DNA of 64,000 nt from Pseudotabrizicola sp. (GTDB lineage Bacteria > Pseudomonadota > Alphaproteobacteria > Rhodobacterales > Rhodobacteraceae), in contig NZ_JAUXOV010000021.1 in NCBI RefSeq assembly GCF_030684215.1, positions 1 through 64,000 on the forward strand, read 5' to 3'. This document shows, in pieces, positions 1-7,737 of the stretch (the first letter of the stretch is position 1; every line of letters starts with the position of its first letter). Both the position numbers and the translations under genes were made by a program. The notes below the pieces were generated by a model that saw only the letters and a list, made by a program, of their open reading frames with translations, was not told where the DNA came from and did no database searches.

Positions 1-56
1 CCGTTCGCCCGTATCTCCACCCCATAGTCCCTGAGAAACTCCACCGTAGTCGCCAT
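1..56 (-). CDS. Partial hypothetical protein (N-terminus only)
   Basis: An ATG on the minus strand opens a frame that runs off the left edge; only about 18 residues are visible (MATTVEFLRDYGVEIRAN). A GGAG motif lies at a suitable distance upstream, so the start is credible. Too little is visible to name a family. Confidence 0.45.
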   Translation of the reverse strand, partial: MATTVEFLRDYGVEIRAN

Positions 57-346
57 CGCGAAACTCCAACCCGATCTCCATCACCGGCGGAATCGCAGAT
101 CAGACGGATAGGCAGAAGGTGGGAGCCAGAGAACGCTTACGCACGTTGCTGCGCCTGCGAAGGTTTCTCCGATGCTGCGGCCTTCCTGAATGTCGCTGAG
201 GGCTCCAAGCCGTCAGTGGGTATCTTGTGTCAAACGGCGAACACTAGAGTGAACCCTGAACAGTCGCGAAATACATCCCGGACAATTGAACGGTTTTTGG
301 GTACAACGGCCATCGCTCTGACCATTTGTGGTGGAAGCAGAGCGCA
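57..346. other. Intergenic region with no recognised gene
   Basis: The stretch separates the partial left-edge gene from the 3' end of the LuxR regulator gene. I see no convincing coding frame, RNA gene or strong hairpin in it; the frames that cross it have no ribosome binding site and an uncharacteristic amino-acid composition. Confidence 0.4.
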
Positions 347-1159
347 TCAGGCACTTTGAGTAATATCCGCACCATCTTTCAGTAAGGGCAACATCAACGC
401 AAACAGTTCCGCCTGTGACGAGATTTGGCAGCGAGAGTATAATTGCTTGCGAAACACCTTGACCGTCTGCGCCGACACTCCCAGCCGCAGCCCGATCGAC
501 ACAGTGGAATGCCCGCGCAGGATCAGCAGTGCTACCTCGGCCTGACGGGGGGACAGGTGGATGCCAAGCCTGCTCCGCGCGGCGGCAGCCAAAAGCGCGG
601 ATGTGTCTTCGGCAGGCCCTGTGGACCGCGCGACGGATGCCCAATGAACTTCTGACAAAGCCTGAACAATCGGCGCGATGCGGGTGCAGGTTTCCACTTC
701 ACGCATGGAAAAGACCTTACCCGAAGACGCATCCCGGCCAACACAGATGTTCAAAGTGACCCAAGGTGACGGATAGGCGACAAAGGTGATTTCATCAACC
801 AGAGTTGTCTGGTCGTAGTATTCGATGAAATAGCGGCTGCGCTGAAATGCATCGGGGGCAATATCCTGAATTCGGTATGCCCCTGCGGACGCGCGGCGCA
901 AGTGAAGATCATAGAAAGGGTCAAGCCTGTACGCACCGGCAAGATAGGTCCGGTTCAGTTCGGAAAACACCTGCGGGTGATCCGTCTGTCTATACAGCAC
1001 AAGCGGCGGACCCGCGCTGCGGTAGGCAAGAATGATCAGATTGTCAGGTGCACAGGTCGCGCGCAAGAATGATGCCAGAGCCTGCTCAAACCCTGGATGC
1101 CCATTCAACCGGATCGCTTCCGCAAGTTGCGTTTCAGCCAGATTGGGTAGCGCCATCAT
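347..1159 (-). CDS. LuxR-family transcriptional regulator (solo, no adjacent luxI)
   Basis: A 270-residue DNA-binding regulator. The last 70 residues form a GerE/LuxR-type helix-turn-helix ([18 protein letters not shown], then [18 protein letters not shown]). The N-terminal 190 residues match no autoinducer-binding domain that I recognise, so a small-metabolite sensor is more likely than a quorum receptor; there is no luxI nearby. It is transcribed away from a truncated ABC-transporter ATPase gene, and a perfect 14-bp palindrome lies between the two starts. LuxR solos of this layout commonly control the neighbouring ABC importer; here the importer is broken, so the regulator may be orphaned. 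The family is clear, the ligand unknown. Confidence 0.85.
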   Translation of the reverse strand: MMALPNLAETQLAEAIRLNGHPGFEQALASFLRATCAPDNLIILAYRSAGPPLVLYRQTDHPQVFSELNRTYLAGAYRLDPFYDLHLRRASAGAYRIQDIAPDAFQRSRYFIEYYDQTTLVDEITFVAYPSPWVTLNICVGRDASSGKVFSMREVETCTRIAPIVQALSEVHWASVARSTGPAEDTSALLAAAARSRLGIHLSPRQAEVALLILRGHSTVSIGLRLGVSAQTVKVFRKQLYSRCQISSQAELFALMLPLLKDGADITQSA

Positions 1160-1179
1160 CGCAGTGTCATACCTCGTTA

Positions 1180-1193
1180 GGGGTATATACCCC
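1180..1193. promoter_or_regulatory. Perfect palindrome, probable LuxR-regulator operator
   Basis: GGGGTATATACCCC is a perfect 14-bp inverted repeat 21 bp upstream of the luxR start codon and 56 bp before the divergent ATPase start. A related half-site (GGGGGTATGG) lies at about 1229. Position and symmetry suit binding of a dimeric LuxR-type regulator controlling both promoters. The assignment is inferred from position. Confidence 0.55.
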
Positions 1194-1248
1194 GAAAAAT
1201 CCGAAGATTAGCCTTTCACTGCATATTCCGGGGGTATGGACCAAACGC

Positions 1249-1503
1249 ATGAAAACCGCCATCGACATCTGCAAGGTGACCAAGACCTTCGGCACCTTTA
1301 CGGCGCTGCACAGCGTTTCGATGTCGATCATGGACAATGAGTTCTTCACCTTATTGGGCCCCTCTGGTTGTGGCAAGACAACGCTGTTAAAGGCTAATCC
1401 GACATTCCCTAAGCCTGTCCGACTCTCCCCCGGCTGCACAAGATGGCGGATCTCGGATATCGAGGCATGGGAAAGCGCCAAAGCCAAACCCGCTCGAAAT
1501 TAA
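1249..1503 (+). pseudogene. Chimera: ABC-transporter ATPase N-terminus fused to AlpA-like C-terminus
   Basis: Residues 1-48 are the start of a PotA/spermidine-type ABC ATPase, with the Walker A motif GPSGCGKTT at 37-45. From about residue 49 (base 1393) the sequence switches to a typical AlpA/excisionase tail ([20 protein letters not shown], then IEAWESAK). The 84-residue product lacks the signature motif, Walker B and H-loop of an ATPase and the helix-turn-helix start of AlpA, so neither parent function can remain. The in-frame joint is best explained by a deletion between an ABC transporter gene and an inserted element. It could still be transcribed from the LuxR-controlled promoter. Confidence 0.8.
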
Positions 1504-1504
1504 A

Positions 1505-1536
1505 GAACCGCCCCCCATCACCTAGGGCGGCGGTTC
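1505..1536 (+). terminator. Hairpin after the chimeric gene
   Basis: GAACCGCC (1505-1512) pairs perfectly with GGCGGTTC (1529-1536), directly after the stop codon. There is no clear T-run, so it may be a weak terminator or a structured spacer. Confidence 0.4.
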
Positions 1537-1609
1537 AAACTGTTTCGGTCGCGATACCGATAGTTTAGCGCGCATCGCCCTTTTCCGACAATAGAAAAGG
1601 AGTTGCCAG

Positions 1610-1915
1610 ATGGCACTTAAACCCTCTTGGGGTAACGCCCCTTATTACCTGCACCACAGCGACGGAACCGCGACACAGCACCTTATAGGGGGCCGTGAGC
1701 GCTGGGCGCTGGAATGTCTTATGGCCACCAAGGGCAAGGGCTGCACCCCGATAGATCATCCCGGCCCGCGCTGGTCGGCCTATGTCTTCACATTGCGGCG
1801 GCTGGGCTTTCACATCGAGACCATCACGGAAACCCATGAAGGCCCGTTTGCCGGACACCATGCCCGCTACGTCCTGAAAGACCGCGTGACGCGCGCGACG
1901 GAGGGCACAGCATGA
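1610..1915 (+). CDS. Winged-helix-domain protein of an integrative element
   Basis: A 101-residue protein with an AAGGAG ribosome binding site seven bases before the ATG. The segment from RWALECLMATKGKGC to WSAYVFTLRRLGFHIET resembles the winged-helix domain proteins found beside AlpA-type regulators in Rhodobacterales islands, and YVLKDRVTRA forms a short C-terminal strand-turn. It is the first gene of a three-gene unit joined by ATGA overlaps. A DNA-binding role is likely from the fold; the target is unknown. Confidence 0.6.
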   Translation: MALKPSWGNAPYYLHHSDGTATQHLIGGRERWALECLMATKGKGCTPIDHPGPRWSAYVFTLRRLGFHIETITETHEGPFAGHHARYVLKDRVTRATEGTA

Positions 1916-2022
1916 ATGAGGATGACCCCCTGCCCCTTTGGTTCTTGGCCTTCGCAGTCCTGTCCCTGTCCATATCCGTCAAGCTGTTCCTCTTGCGGGA
2001 ATACTGGAGTTGCTTCTCATGA
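1912..2022 (+). CDS. 36-residue single-span membrane peptide
   Basis: The ATG overlaps the stop of the winged-helix gene (ATGA), and its own stop overlaps the ATG of the next gene in the same way, so it is translationally coupled on both sides. The product is an acidic N-terminus (MNEDDPLPLW), one hydrophobic segment of about 17 residues, then KLFLLREYW. The overlaps at both ends are the best argument that it is real. No function is known. Confidence 0.55.
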   Translation: MNEDDPLPLWFLAFAVLSLSISVKLFLLREYWSCFS

Positions 2023-2465
2023 AGGCCACCCAAGCCCGCCGAAACCGCAAACTAGGCCGATCTACGCCCCAGTTTGTGATGTTGCCCGAATGGCTGCAAA
2101 GGTCCGAGGCATGGGCCACCATGAAACCGGGGCCACGCGCGCTGTATCTTGAACTGAAAAGGCGGTTCACGGGGTCCAACAATGGCGAGATATTCCTAAG
2201 CCAAAGGGACGCGGCAAAGGCTTTGAACGTCAACAAGGACACCGCCACCGCCTATTTCCGTGATCTGCTAGAGCGCGGTTTCATCACCATGACACAGGGG
2301 GGCCACCTTGGCCCCTCTGGCATCGGACAGGCCGCCAAGTGGGCGCTGCAAGAAGAACCGATCAACGGGAAGTCGGCCACCAAAGGCTTTATGGCATGGC
2401 GTCAAAAACAAAACCCCGTCCCGATAATCCGGCCACCCCGTCCGGAAAATAAGGACATCTTCTAG
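2019..2465 (+). CDS. HTH protein of an integrative element (replication/partition-like)
   Basis: A 148-residue basic protein. The centre (LSQRDAAKALNVNKDTATAY, then FRDLLERGFI) is a clear helix-turn-helix with a following wing. Such proteins sit with AlpA and winged-helix genes in roseobacter islands and resemble the N-terminal parts of replication initiators. The start chosen overlaps the preceding stop; a longer frame from 1938 has no ribosome binding site. It is probably the last gene of the remnant. Confidence 0.6.
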   Translation: MKATQARRNRKLGRSTPQFVMLPEWLQRSEAWATMKPGPRALYLELKRRFTGSNNGEIFLSQRDAAKALNVNKDTATAYFRDLLERGFITMTQGGHLGPSGIGQAAKWALQEEPINGKSATKGFMAWRQKQNPVPIIRPPRPENKDIF

Positions 2466-2970
2466 AGATTTTCCCGTCATTAGGGGAAACCGTCCGAGAT
2501 ATCGGGACGGCAAACCGCCTTTTCAGCACCCAGCCTGTCCCCAAGGTTCGGACATATATACATCTAGCCATAGGCACAGGGTTTCAGGACAGGCGGCTAA
2601 GGGGGCTTGCGGCTACGCACGGTCTGACACCTTGGCGCTAACTGCACCGCGTTCCCTGCCCATTCTGAGCACCCTTAGATTACCCCAAGGTCCAAGCCCA
2701 GCGCCGGGGGATTTTGCACCCTCAAAAGGGCCACCCGGTCGCGTTCGCATCGCAGACAGTTTCCCCGCGTAGTGACCCCAGAAAAATCGGGCAATGCCAG
2801 TTTTCGAGGCTGGGCAGATCACAGGGACGCGCAAAGATAGGAGGTGCGCCGCAAAAGTTAATACGCAATACGCGCGCGAGACCAAGCACCGCCAAGCGTT
2901 TCCCCTATGGCGGGCTGTATGGCGGGTTATTTCCTAATGATGGAAAACAACCAACAAAATCAAGGGTCAA
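2466..2970. other. Intergenic region between the island genes and tRNA-Ser
   Basis: About 500 bases without a credible gene. It holds a 6-bp stem (CCGTCC at 2490-2495 with GGACGG at 2505-2510) that may end transcription of the preceding unit. The remaining frames are short and lack ribosome binding sites. It may be the degraded recombination module of the island. Confidence 0.45.
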
Positions 2971-3058
2971 TGGCGGAGTGGAAGGGATTCGAACCCTCGA
3001 GACGTTGCCGTCTGCACCCTTAGCAGGGGTGTGCCTTCGACCACTCGGCCACCACTCC
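2971..3058 (-). tRNA. tRNA-Ser(GCT)
   Basis: On the minus strand an 88-base cloverleaf begins GGAGTGG and ends CCACTCC-G-CCA, so the CCA is encoded. The anticodon loop CTGCTAA is closed by ACCC/GGGT, giving anticodon GCT. The T-loop TTCGAAT and a long variable arm (CAGACGGCAACGTCTCG) fit a type II serine tRNA. Confidence 0.97.
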
Positions 3059-3130
3059 GTTGTCCCGTTTAAAGACGCAGACGAGCGGGGGCAAGGGGCT
3101 TGCATGGAAATATTGTTCAACCCCGTCCGG

Positions 3131-4159
3131 TCAGGGCTGTTCCATCGCCGCGCGCCATTCTGTCAGAAAGCGGTTGCGTGAAACCGCGTCCAGATTGGCC
3201 AGAAGGCCGGGGTCAAGACGGATGGGGCGCAGATGCGGGTTTCGCTCGAATGCGGCTTCTTCTACGGCGGCCAGCCCATCACCACTGGCAATCAGCGCCT
3301 GTCCCTCTGCTGACAGCAAAAAGCGCATGAAATCGGTCGCAGCCTCAGGCTCGGGTGCCGTGCGCGGGATGAGGGCTGTGCGCAGCAGGGTCAGTGTGAA
3401 ATCTTCCAACTCCACCACCGTTATTCCTTCGGCCCCCTGCGCCTGCGTATAAAGGCCCAGCACATTGTAGCCCACCAGCAGGCGCCCTGCCCGCACCTCG
3501 TCGATCATATCGACCGAGCAGCAAAACAACCGTGCATCCAGCCGCCCCATCACCTCGGCCAGCCGCCAGAACGTATCCGACAACCGTGCATCTTGTGCCG
3601 CGAACAGATAGCCAGCCCCCGATACCGCCGGATCATAGGTGCCGACGCGCCCACGAAAACGGTCGGGGTTGTCGCGCAACAAGGCGATCAGATCGCGCCG
3701 TGTGCGCGGCACATCTTCACCCGCGCGCAACACGCCATCCGCCAGAATAAGCACCACCGGTTCTTGCGCCACCGACACCAGCAGATCGCGCCACCGCGAC
3801 CAGACCGGCTGATCTGCGACCAGATCGGCGGGCAGTGACAGCGCAAAGCCGTCATTCGCCAGCTTCATCTGCAAATCCATCGCGGAAGAGATCACCAGAT
3901 CAAACGCCGCGCCCTCATCGGCAATGGCGCGGTGCACTTCCTGACTGCTGGCCATCACATAACGCAGGCCAAGACCGGGGGTTTGGGCCAGATAGGCGGT
4001 GATCACCGGGGCCAGAATAGCCGTGTCTGTCGTTGACAAAACGGACAGCACCCGTGGCGGGGCCTCTGGACCGAAATCTTGTGTGGATTCCACCTCGAAC
4101 GCCGCCAAAGACTGCGCCAGCCCCAAACTCAGACCAAGGGCAAACAGAATTCTGCGCAT
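3131..4159 (-). CDS. Periplasmic substrate-binding protein linked to TctDE sensor system
   Basis: A 342-residue protein with a clear signal peptide (hydrophobic core LFALGLSLGLAQSLAA) and the layout of a family 1 (iron/thiamine-like) periplasmic binding protein (VLSVLSTTDTAILAPVITAY near the N-terminus). Its start overlaps the end of the sensor kinase gene by 31 bases, and no ABC permease or ATPase follows. The context suggests a ligand-presenting co-sensor for the kinase rather than a transport component, as seen in other tctD-tctE-binding-protein operons. The ligand is probably an organic acid, inferred from the divergent tricarboxylate transporter. Confidence 0.75.
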   Translation of the reverse strand: MRRILFALGLSLGLAQSLAAFEVESTQDFGPEAPPRVLSVLSTTDTAILAPVITAYLAQTPGLGLRYVMASSQEVHRAIADEGAAFDLVISSAMDLQMKLANDGFALSLPADLVADQPVWSRWRDLLVSVAQEPVVLILADGVLRAGEDVPRTRRDLIALLRDNPDRFRGRVGTYDPAVSGAGYLFAAQDARLSDTFWRLAEVMGRLDARLFCCSVDMIDEVRAGRLLVGYNVLGLYTQAQGAEGITVVELEDFTLTLLRTALIPRTAPEPEAATDFMRFLLSAEGQALIASGDGLAAVEEAAFERNPHLRPIRLDPGLLANLDAVSRNRFLTEWRAAMEQP

Positions 4160-5505
4160 GTGCCGCCTCCTTCTCTTGCGCGCAGCCGGAACGTGCCGCC
4201 CATCGCGCCTGCCGCTTGTTCCACGATGGTCAGCCCAAGGCCCGACCCGGTGACATCGCCCACATTGTCGCCACGCCGGAACCTGTGCAACAGGCGCGCA
4301 GGCTCGGCCTGACCCAGGCCCCTGCCCCGGTCGGCGACAGCGACCACGGCCATCCGGTCAGTGGCCAACGCAGACACTTCCACCACCGAATCCGGCGGTG
4401 AGTACTTGATCGCGTTGTCGATGATGTTGCGCAATGCCGCCTCGATCAGCACCGCGTCGCCCTCACAGGTCAGCACGGCGGGAATGTCCAGCGCAAGGTC
4501 CATATCCTTCATCTCTGCCGCCGGGGCCAGACGGGTAGCCACCGCCCGCGTCATTGCCGCCAGATCCAGCTTTGCCCAATCCGCCTGATCGGCACGGTAA
4601 AGTACGGTCGCATGGTCAAGCAACTGCCCGGCAGAACGCGCCGCATCATCCGCCGACCGGATCAGCCCGCGCAACCGGGCGCGGGTGCTTTCCTCGGTCG
4701 ACTGGCGCAGCGCCAGCTCGGCCTCGTTGCGCATCACCGCCAACGGCGTGCGGATATGGTGTGCAGCCTCGGCAATAAAGGTTTCAGTCTGGCTCAGCGT
4801 GCCGCGCAGCCGCCCGATGAAACTGTTCAGCGCGGTGACAAATGGCACCAGCTCACGCGGGGCCGGATGGCGCACCGGGCGCAGATCACGCGGTCCGCGC
4901 CGCCCCACCGCCTCGGCAAGCCGGTCAATCGGGCGAGTCAGGCTGCGCGCGACCAGCAACGCCAGCGGAATGGCCGCCAGAAACACTGCAAGCCCCAGCC
5001 CCGCCGCCTGCAACCCCAGCCGCGAAGCAATTGCCCCCTGCCCTTCGCGGGTCTGCCCCAGCAACACCAGCACCGGCGAGGCCCGGCCATCGACCCTGAG
5101 AGAACGCGCCACCGCCGCCACCCGGATTTCAGCATCCCGGAACGGCACCGTATAGAACACCGGGGCAAGGGCTGAGGGCAACATCCCCGGCAAGGGCAGA
5201 TCCCCATAACCCGTTACCGTCACCTCCCCCACATCGACCCGGTAAAAGATCCGCTCTTCCCCCATGGCAGCCAGCATCGAGAATGTGGCAGGCTGCATGT
5301 CGATGACCACGCCGCCCTCTTCGGCGCGCATTTCTTCGGCAAGCCCCTGCGCCGCAGCACCCAGCACCGCATCCAGCGTCGCCTCGGACGCGCGCTCGGC
5401 CCCGATCCGCACCGCCAGCGACAACACCAGCGCCAACACTGCCGCCAACACCAATAGCTGCCCCACCAACCTGCGCCGCAGCGAAAACGCCATCCCGTCA
5501 GCCAT
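4129..5505 (-). CDS. tctE: Sensor histidine kinase, TctE-like
   Basis: A 458-residue inner-membrane kinase. A first membrane span lies near residues 14-31, a periplasmic TctE-type sensor region of about 135 residues follows, and a second span lies near 167-187. Then come a HAMP-like linker, the H-box AHHIRTPLAV (His249 likely phosphorylated) and ATPase boxes (NIIDNAIKYSP, ADRGRGLG, GSGLGLTIV). It overlaps the regulator gene upstream by 8 bases. With the regulator and the tricarboxylate transporter in divergent orientation, it most likely senses the transported acid and switches on tctCBA. Confidence 0.88.
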   Translation of the reverse strand: MADGMAFSLRRRLVGQLLVLAAVLALVLSLAVRIGAERASEATLDAVLGAAAQGLAEEMRAEEGGVVIDMQPATFSMLAAMGEERIFYRVDVGEVTVTGYGDLPLPGMLPSALAPVFYTVPFRDAEIRVAAVARSLRVDGRASPVLVLLGQTREGQGAIASRLGLQAAGLGLAVFLAAIPLALLVARSLTRPIDRLAEAVGRRGPRDLRPVRHPAPRELVPFVTALNSFIGRLRGTLSQTETFIAEAAHHIRTPLAVMRNEAELALRQSTEESTRARLRGLIRSADDAARSAGQLLDHATVLYRADQADWAKLDLAAMTRAVATRLAPAAEMKDMDLALDIPAVLTCEGDAVLIEAALRNIIDNAIKYSPPDSVVEVSALATDRMAVVAVADRGRGLGQAEPARLLHRFRRGDNVGDVTGSGLGLTIVEQAAGAMGGTFRLRAREGGGTCAEFCLPLV

Positions 5506-6163
5506 CGGTCAGGCGGTAGCCAAGGCCCCGCACGGTTTCAATCCGGGCGCGCCCCCCCGCCAATTTCTTGCGCAAGCGGCCCACATACACCTCGATCGCA
5601 TTGTCGGTCACGGGTTCGGAAAACGAGAACAGACGGTCGCACAAGTGCTCTTTCGAGAGGATCCGCCCCGGCGCATTCAGGAACAATTCAAGTAGCCGCA
5701 CCTCACGCGAACGCAGGTCACGCGATTCGCCCGCAACGCTGACCGTGGCCGATAAAGGGTCGAATGACAGGTCGGCAAAGCTGCGCAGGGTCTGGGCACT
5801 GCCACCCCGGCGGCGCAACACCGCTCGGCAGCGTGCCTCCAGCTCGGCAAAATCGAAGGGCTTGGTGATGTAATCATCGGCCCCCGTGTCCAGCGCATCC
5901 ACCCGGTCACTGACCGCAGAGCGCGCCGTCATCACGATCACCGGGGTCGTGCGTTCCGCCCGCCGATGGCGGACCAGAAAGTCACGCCCGTCACCATCAG
6001 GCAGCATGATATCCAGCAATATCAGATCATAACACGCCACCAGCAGAAATTCCTCTGCCTCCGCCAGCGTGCCCGCACAGTCCACGCCATGCCCTTCCAG
6101 CCCCAGCCTTGCAGCCACGCTTGCGGACAATTCGGCATTGTCTTCGACCAGCAAGAACCGCAC
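5498..6163 (-). CDS. tctD: OmpR-family response regulator, TctD-like
   Basis: A two-domain regulator. The receiver domain carries the acidic pair VEDN, the phosphorylation site LLDIMLPDG (Asp51) and TKPF; the C-terminal winged helix includes SREVRLLELFLNAPGRILSK and AIEVYVGRLRKKL. I place the start at a GTG at 6163, preceded by GGGGG, which gives 221 residues with the usual receiver N-terminus; a TTG at 6187 is the longer alternative. First gene of a regulator-kinase-binding-protein operon that diverges from tctCBA. Confidence 0.88.
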   Translation of the reverse strand: MRFLLVEDNAELSASVAARLGLEGHGVDCAGTLAEAEEFLLVACYDLILLDIMLPDGDGRDFLVRHRRAERTTPVIVMTARSAVSDRVDALDTGADDYITKPFDFAELEARCRAVLRRRGGSAQTLRSFADLSFDPLSATVSVAGESRDLRSREVRLLELFLNAPGRILSKEHLCDRLFSFSEPVTDNAIEVYVGRLRKKLAGGRARIETVRGLGYRLTDG

Positions 6164-6208
6164 GTCGCCCCCAATTCCTGTTTTCAACCTGCACAGAAAA
6201 TTTGCGCA

Positions 6209-6224
6209 TGACAGGTTCGTGTCA
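6209..6224. promoter_or_regulatory. TGACA-N6-TGTCA inverted repeat between tctD and tctC
   Basis: TGACA (6209-6213) and TGTCA (6220-6224) form a symmetric repeat in the 150-bp divergent intergenic region. It may be a TctD binding site; the assignment rests on position only. Confidence 0.35.
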
Positions 6225-6313
6225 GCTTTCCAGCTTTGAGTGATCCCCGCAAGACCCGTGCGTCACGAGGAGAACACGGGCTGCCTGACATCAAAAGTCT
6301 CGGGAGGACTTAC

Positions 6314-7279
6314 ATGCGTATCACCGTCAAGGCGCTGGCTTTCAGCGCAACCGCTCTTATGGGGATGACCACCTCGGCACTGGCCACCGAATGTATCGCG
6401 CCTGCCAACCCCGGCGGTGGCTGGGATTTCACCTGCCGTCAGATCGCGAACATCATGCAGGAAATCGGCCTGTCGTCGAACATGGTGCAGGTCACCAACA
6501 TGGCGGGTGCCGGTGGCGGCGTCGCCTATACCCATGTCGTCGGCCAGCGCAACACTGACGCCGATGTCTTTATCGCTGCATCGTCGGCCACCACAACCCG
6601 TCTGGCCCAGAACGCTTTTGCCGGCATGACCGCAGATCAGGTCCGCTGGGTCGGCACCATCGGCGGTGATCCGGGTGTGATCGTTGTGGCCAAGGACAGC
6701 CCGTTCCAGACCATCAATGATCTGGTCGAGGCCGTGAAAACCGATCCGGCCAAGGTAGCCTTTGCAGGCGGTTCCGCCGTTGGTGGCTTTGACCACCTCA
6801 AGGTGCTGATGCTCTTGGACCGCGCCGGCTATTCCGAAGCGCGCTCAGTGAAATACATCGGCCTTGACGGTGGTGCAGATGCCATCACCCAGACTGTTGG
6901 TGGCTTCACCCAGGCAATGACCGGCGATATCTCGGAAATTCAGGGCTTCATCCGCTCGGGCGACGTGCGCGCGCTGGCTGTGCTGTCTGACGAGCGTGTG
7001 GCCGGGTTCGAAGACATCCCGACCGCCAAAGAGCAGGGCATTGACATGGTCGCGATGAACTGGCGCGGCATCTATGTGCCAAAGGGCATCTCTGATGACG
7101 ATTTCGCCAAGTGGACCGATGCTTTGCAAAAAGTGGCAGACTCCGAGCAGTGGCAAAAGGTAATGACCGACAACGGTCTGGCCCCCTATACCCTGATCGG
7201 CGCCGATTTCGAGAAATTCGTCAATGACAACATTGCCGAAGTGACCGAAATCTCGAAAGAAATCGGTATCATCCAATGA
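6314..7279 (+). CDS. tctC: Tripartite tricarboxylate transporter substrate-binding protein
   Basis: A 321-residue periplasmic protein of the TctC/Bug family. It begins with a signal peptide ending in SALA, followed by the family's substrate-loop motif IAPANPGGGWDFTCRQI. A GGGAGGA ribosome binding site seven bases upstream fixes the ATG at 6314; upstream in-frame codons lack one. It delivers a small organic acid to the TctAB membrane pair encoded next, with which it is translationally coupled (ATGA). Bug proteins bind varied carboxylates, so citrate cannot be assumed. Confidence 0.92.
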   Translation: MRITVKALAFSATALMGMTTSALATECIAPANPGGGWDFTCRQIANIMQEIGLSSNMVQVTNMAGAGGGVAYTHVVGQRNTDADVFIAASSATTTRLAQNAFAGMTADQVRWVGTIGGDPGVIVVAKDSPFQTINDLVEAVKTDPAKVAFAGGSAVGGFDHLKVLMLLDRAGYSEARSVKYIGLDGGADAITQTVGGFTQAMTGDISEIQGFIRSGDVRALAVLSDERVAGFEDIPTAKEQGIDMVAMNWRGIYVPKGISDDDFAKWTDALQKVADSEQWQKVMTDNGLAPYTLIGADFEKFVNDNIAEVTEISKEIGIIQ

Positions 7280-7719
7280 TCCGTGCTGACCGCATCTTTG
7301 GTGTGGTCATGGTGATTGTGGCGCTGGGGTATATCCTCAGCGCTGCGACCATCCAGACCTCGTTCCTTTCAGACCCGGTTGGCCCGCGCGTGTTTCCCTA
7401 TATGGTCGCCGCTGTCGTGCTGATTTCATCGCTGGTCATGATCCTGCGGCCCGACCCCGATGTGGAATGGCCCGTTGGTGGCATGCTGTTGCAGATGGGC
7501 CTCGCGCTGATCGTGCTGTTTGGTTACGCCATGCTGATTCAGCCCTTGGGCTTTATCATCCCCACCGTGATCGCCGCCGGCATCCTGTCATGGCAGATCA
7601 ACCCCCGCCCGGTTCCGGCGGCACTGGCCGGGCTTGGCCTTGGCATCGGGTTGTTCGTGCTGTTCAAATTCATCCTCGGGCTGGGTCTTCAGGGCCTTCC
7701 CCGCGCCCTGATGGGCTGA
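7276..7719 (+). CDS. tctB: Tripartite tricarboxylate transporter small membrane subunit
   Basis: A 147-residue protein with four predicted spans and the family's DPVGPRVFPYMVA motif near residue 33. Its ATG overlaps the tctC stop. It is the small integral subunit that partners the large permease TctA in sodium- or proton-coupled uptake. Confidence 0.9.
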   Translation: MIRADRIFGVVMVIVALGYILSAATIQTSFLSDPVGPRVFPYMVAAVVLISSLVMILRPDPDVEWPVGGMLLQMGLALIVLFGYAMLIQPLGFIIPTVIAAGILSWQINPRPVPAALAGLGLGIGLFVLFKFILGLGLQGLPRALMG

Positions 7720-7737
7720 CCCAGAGGACAACATCAC

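Larger units (their letters stand above)
1393..2970. mobile_element. Eroded genomic-island remnant next to tRNA-Ser
   Basis: The stretch runs from the AlpA tail to the 3' end of tRNA-Ser(GCT) and carries three small overlapping genes of the type found in integrative elements. The tRNA 3' end is a classic tyrosine-recombinase attachment site, but no integrase is present and I found no second copy of the tRNA 3' end in the window. The right boundary is inferred from the tRNA; the left one from the switch in protein homology. Confidence 0.5.

Noticed and set aside
2714-3181. Plus-strand frame of 155 codons crossing the tRNA
   Set aside because: It is the translation of a tRNA-Ser gene and its flank; the cloverleaf on the minus strand is complete.
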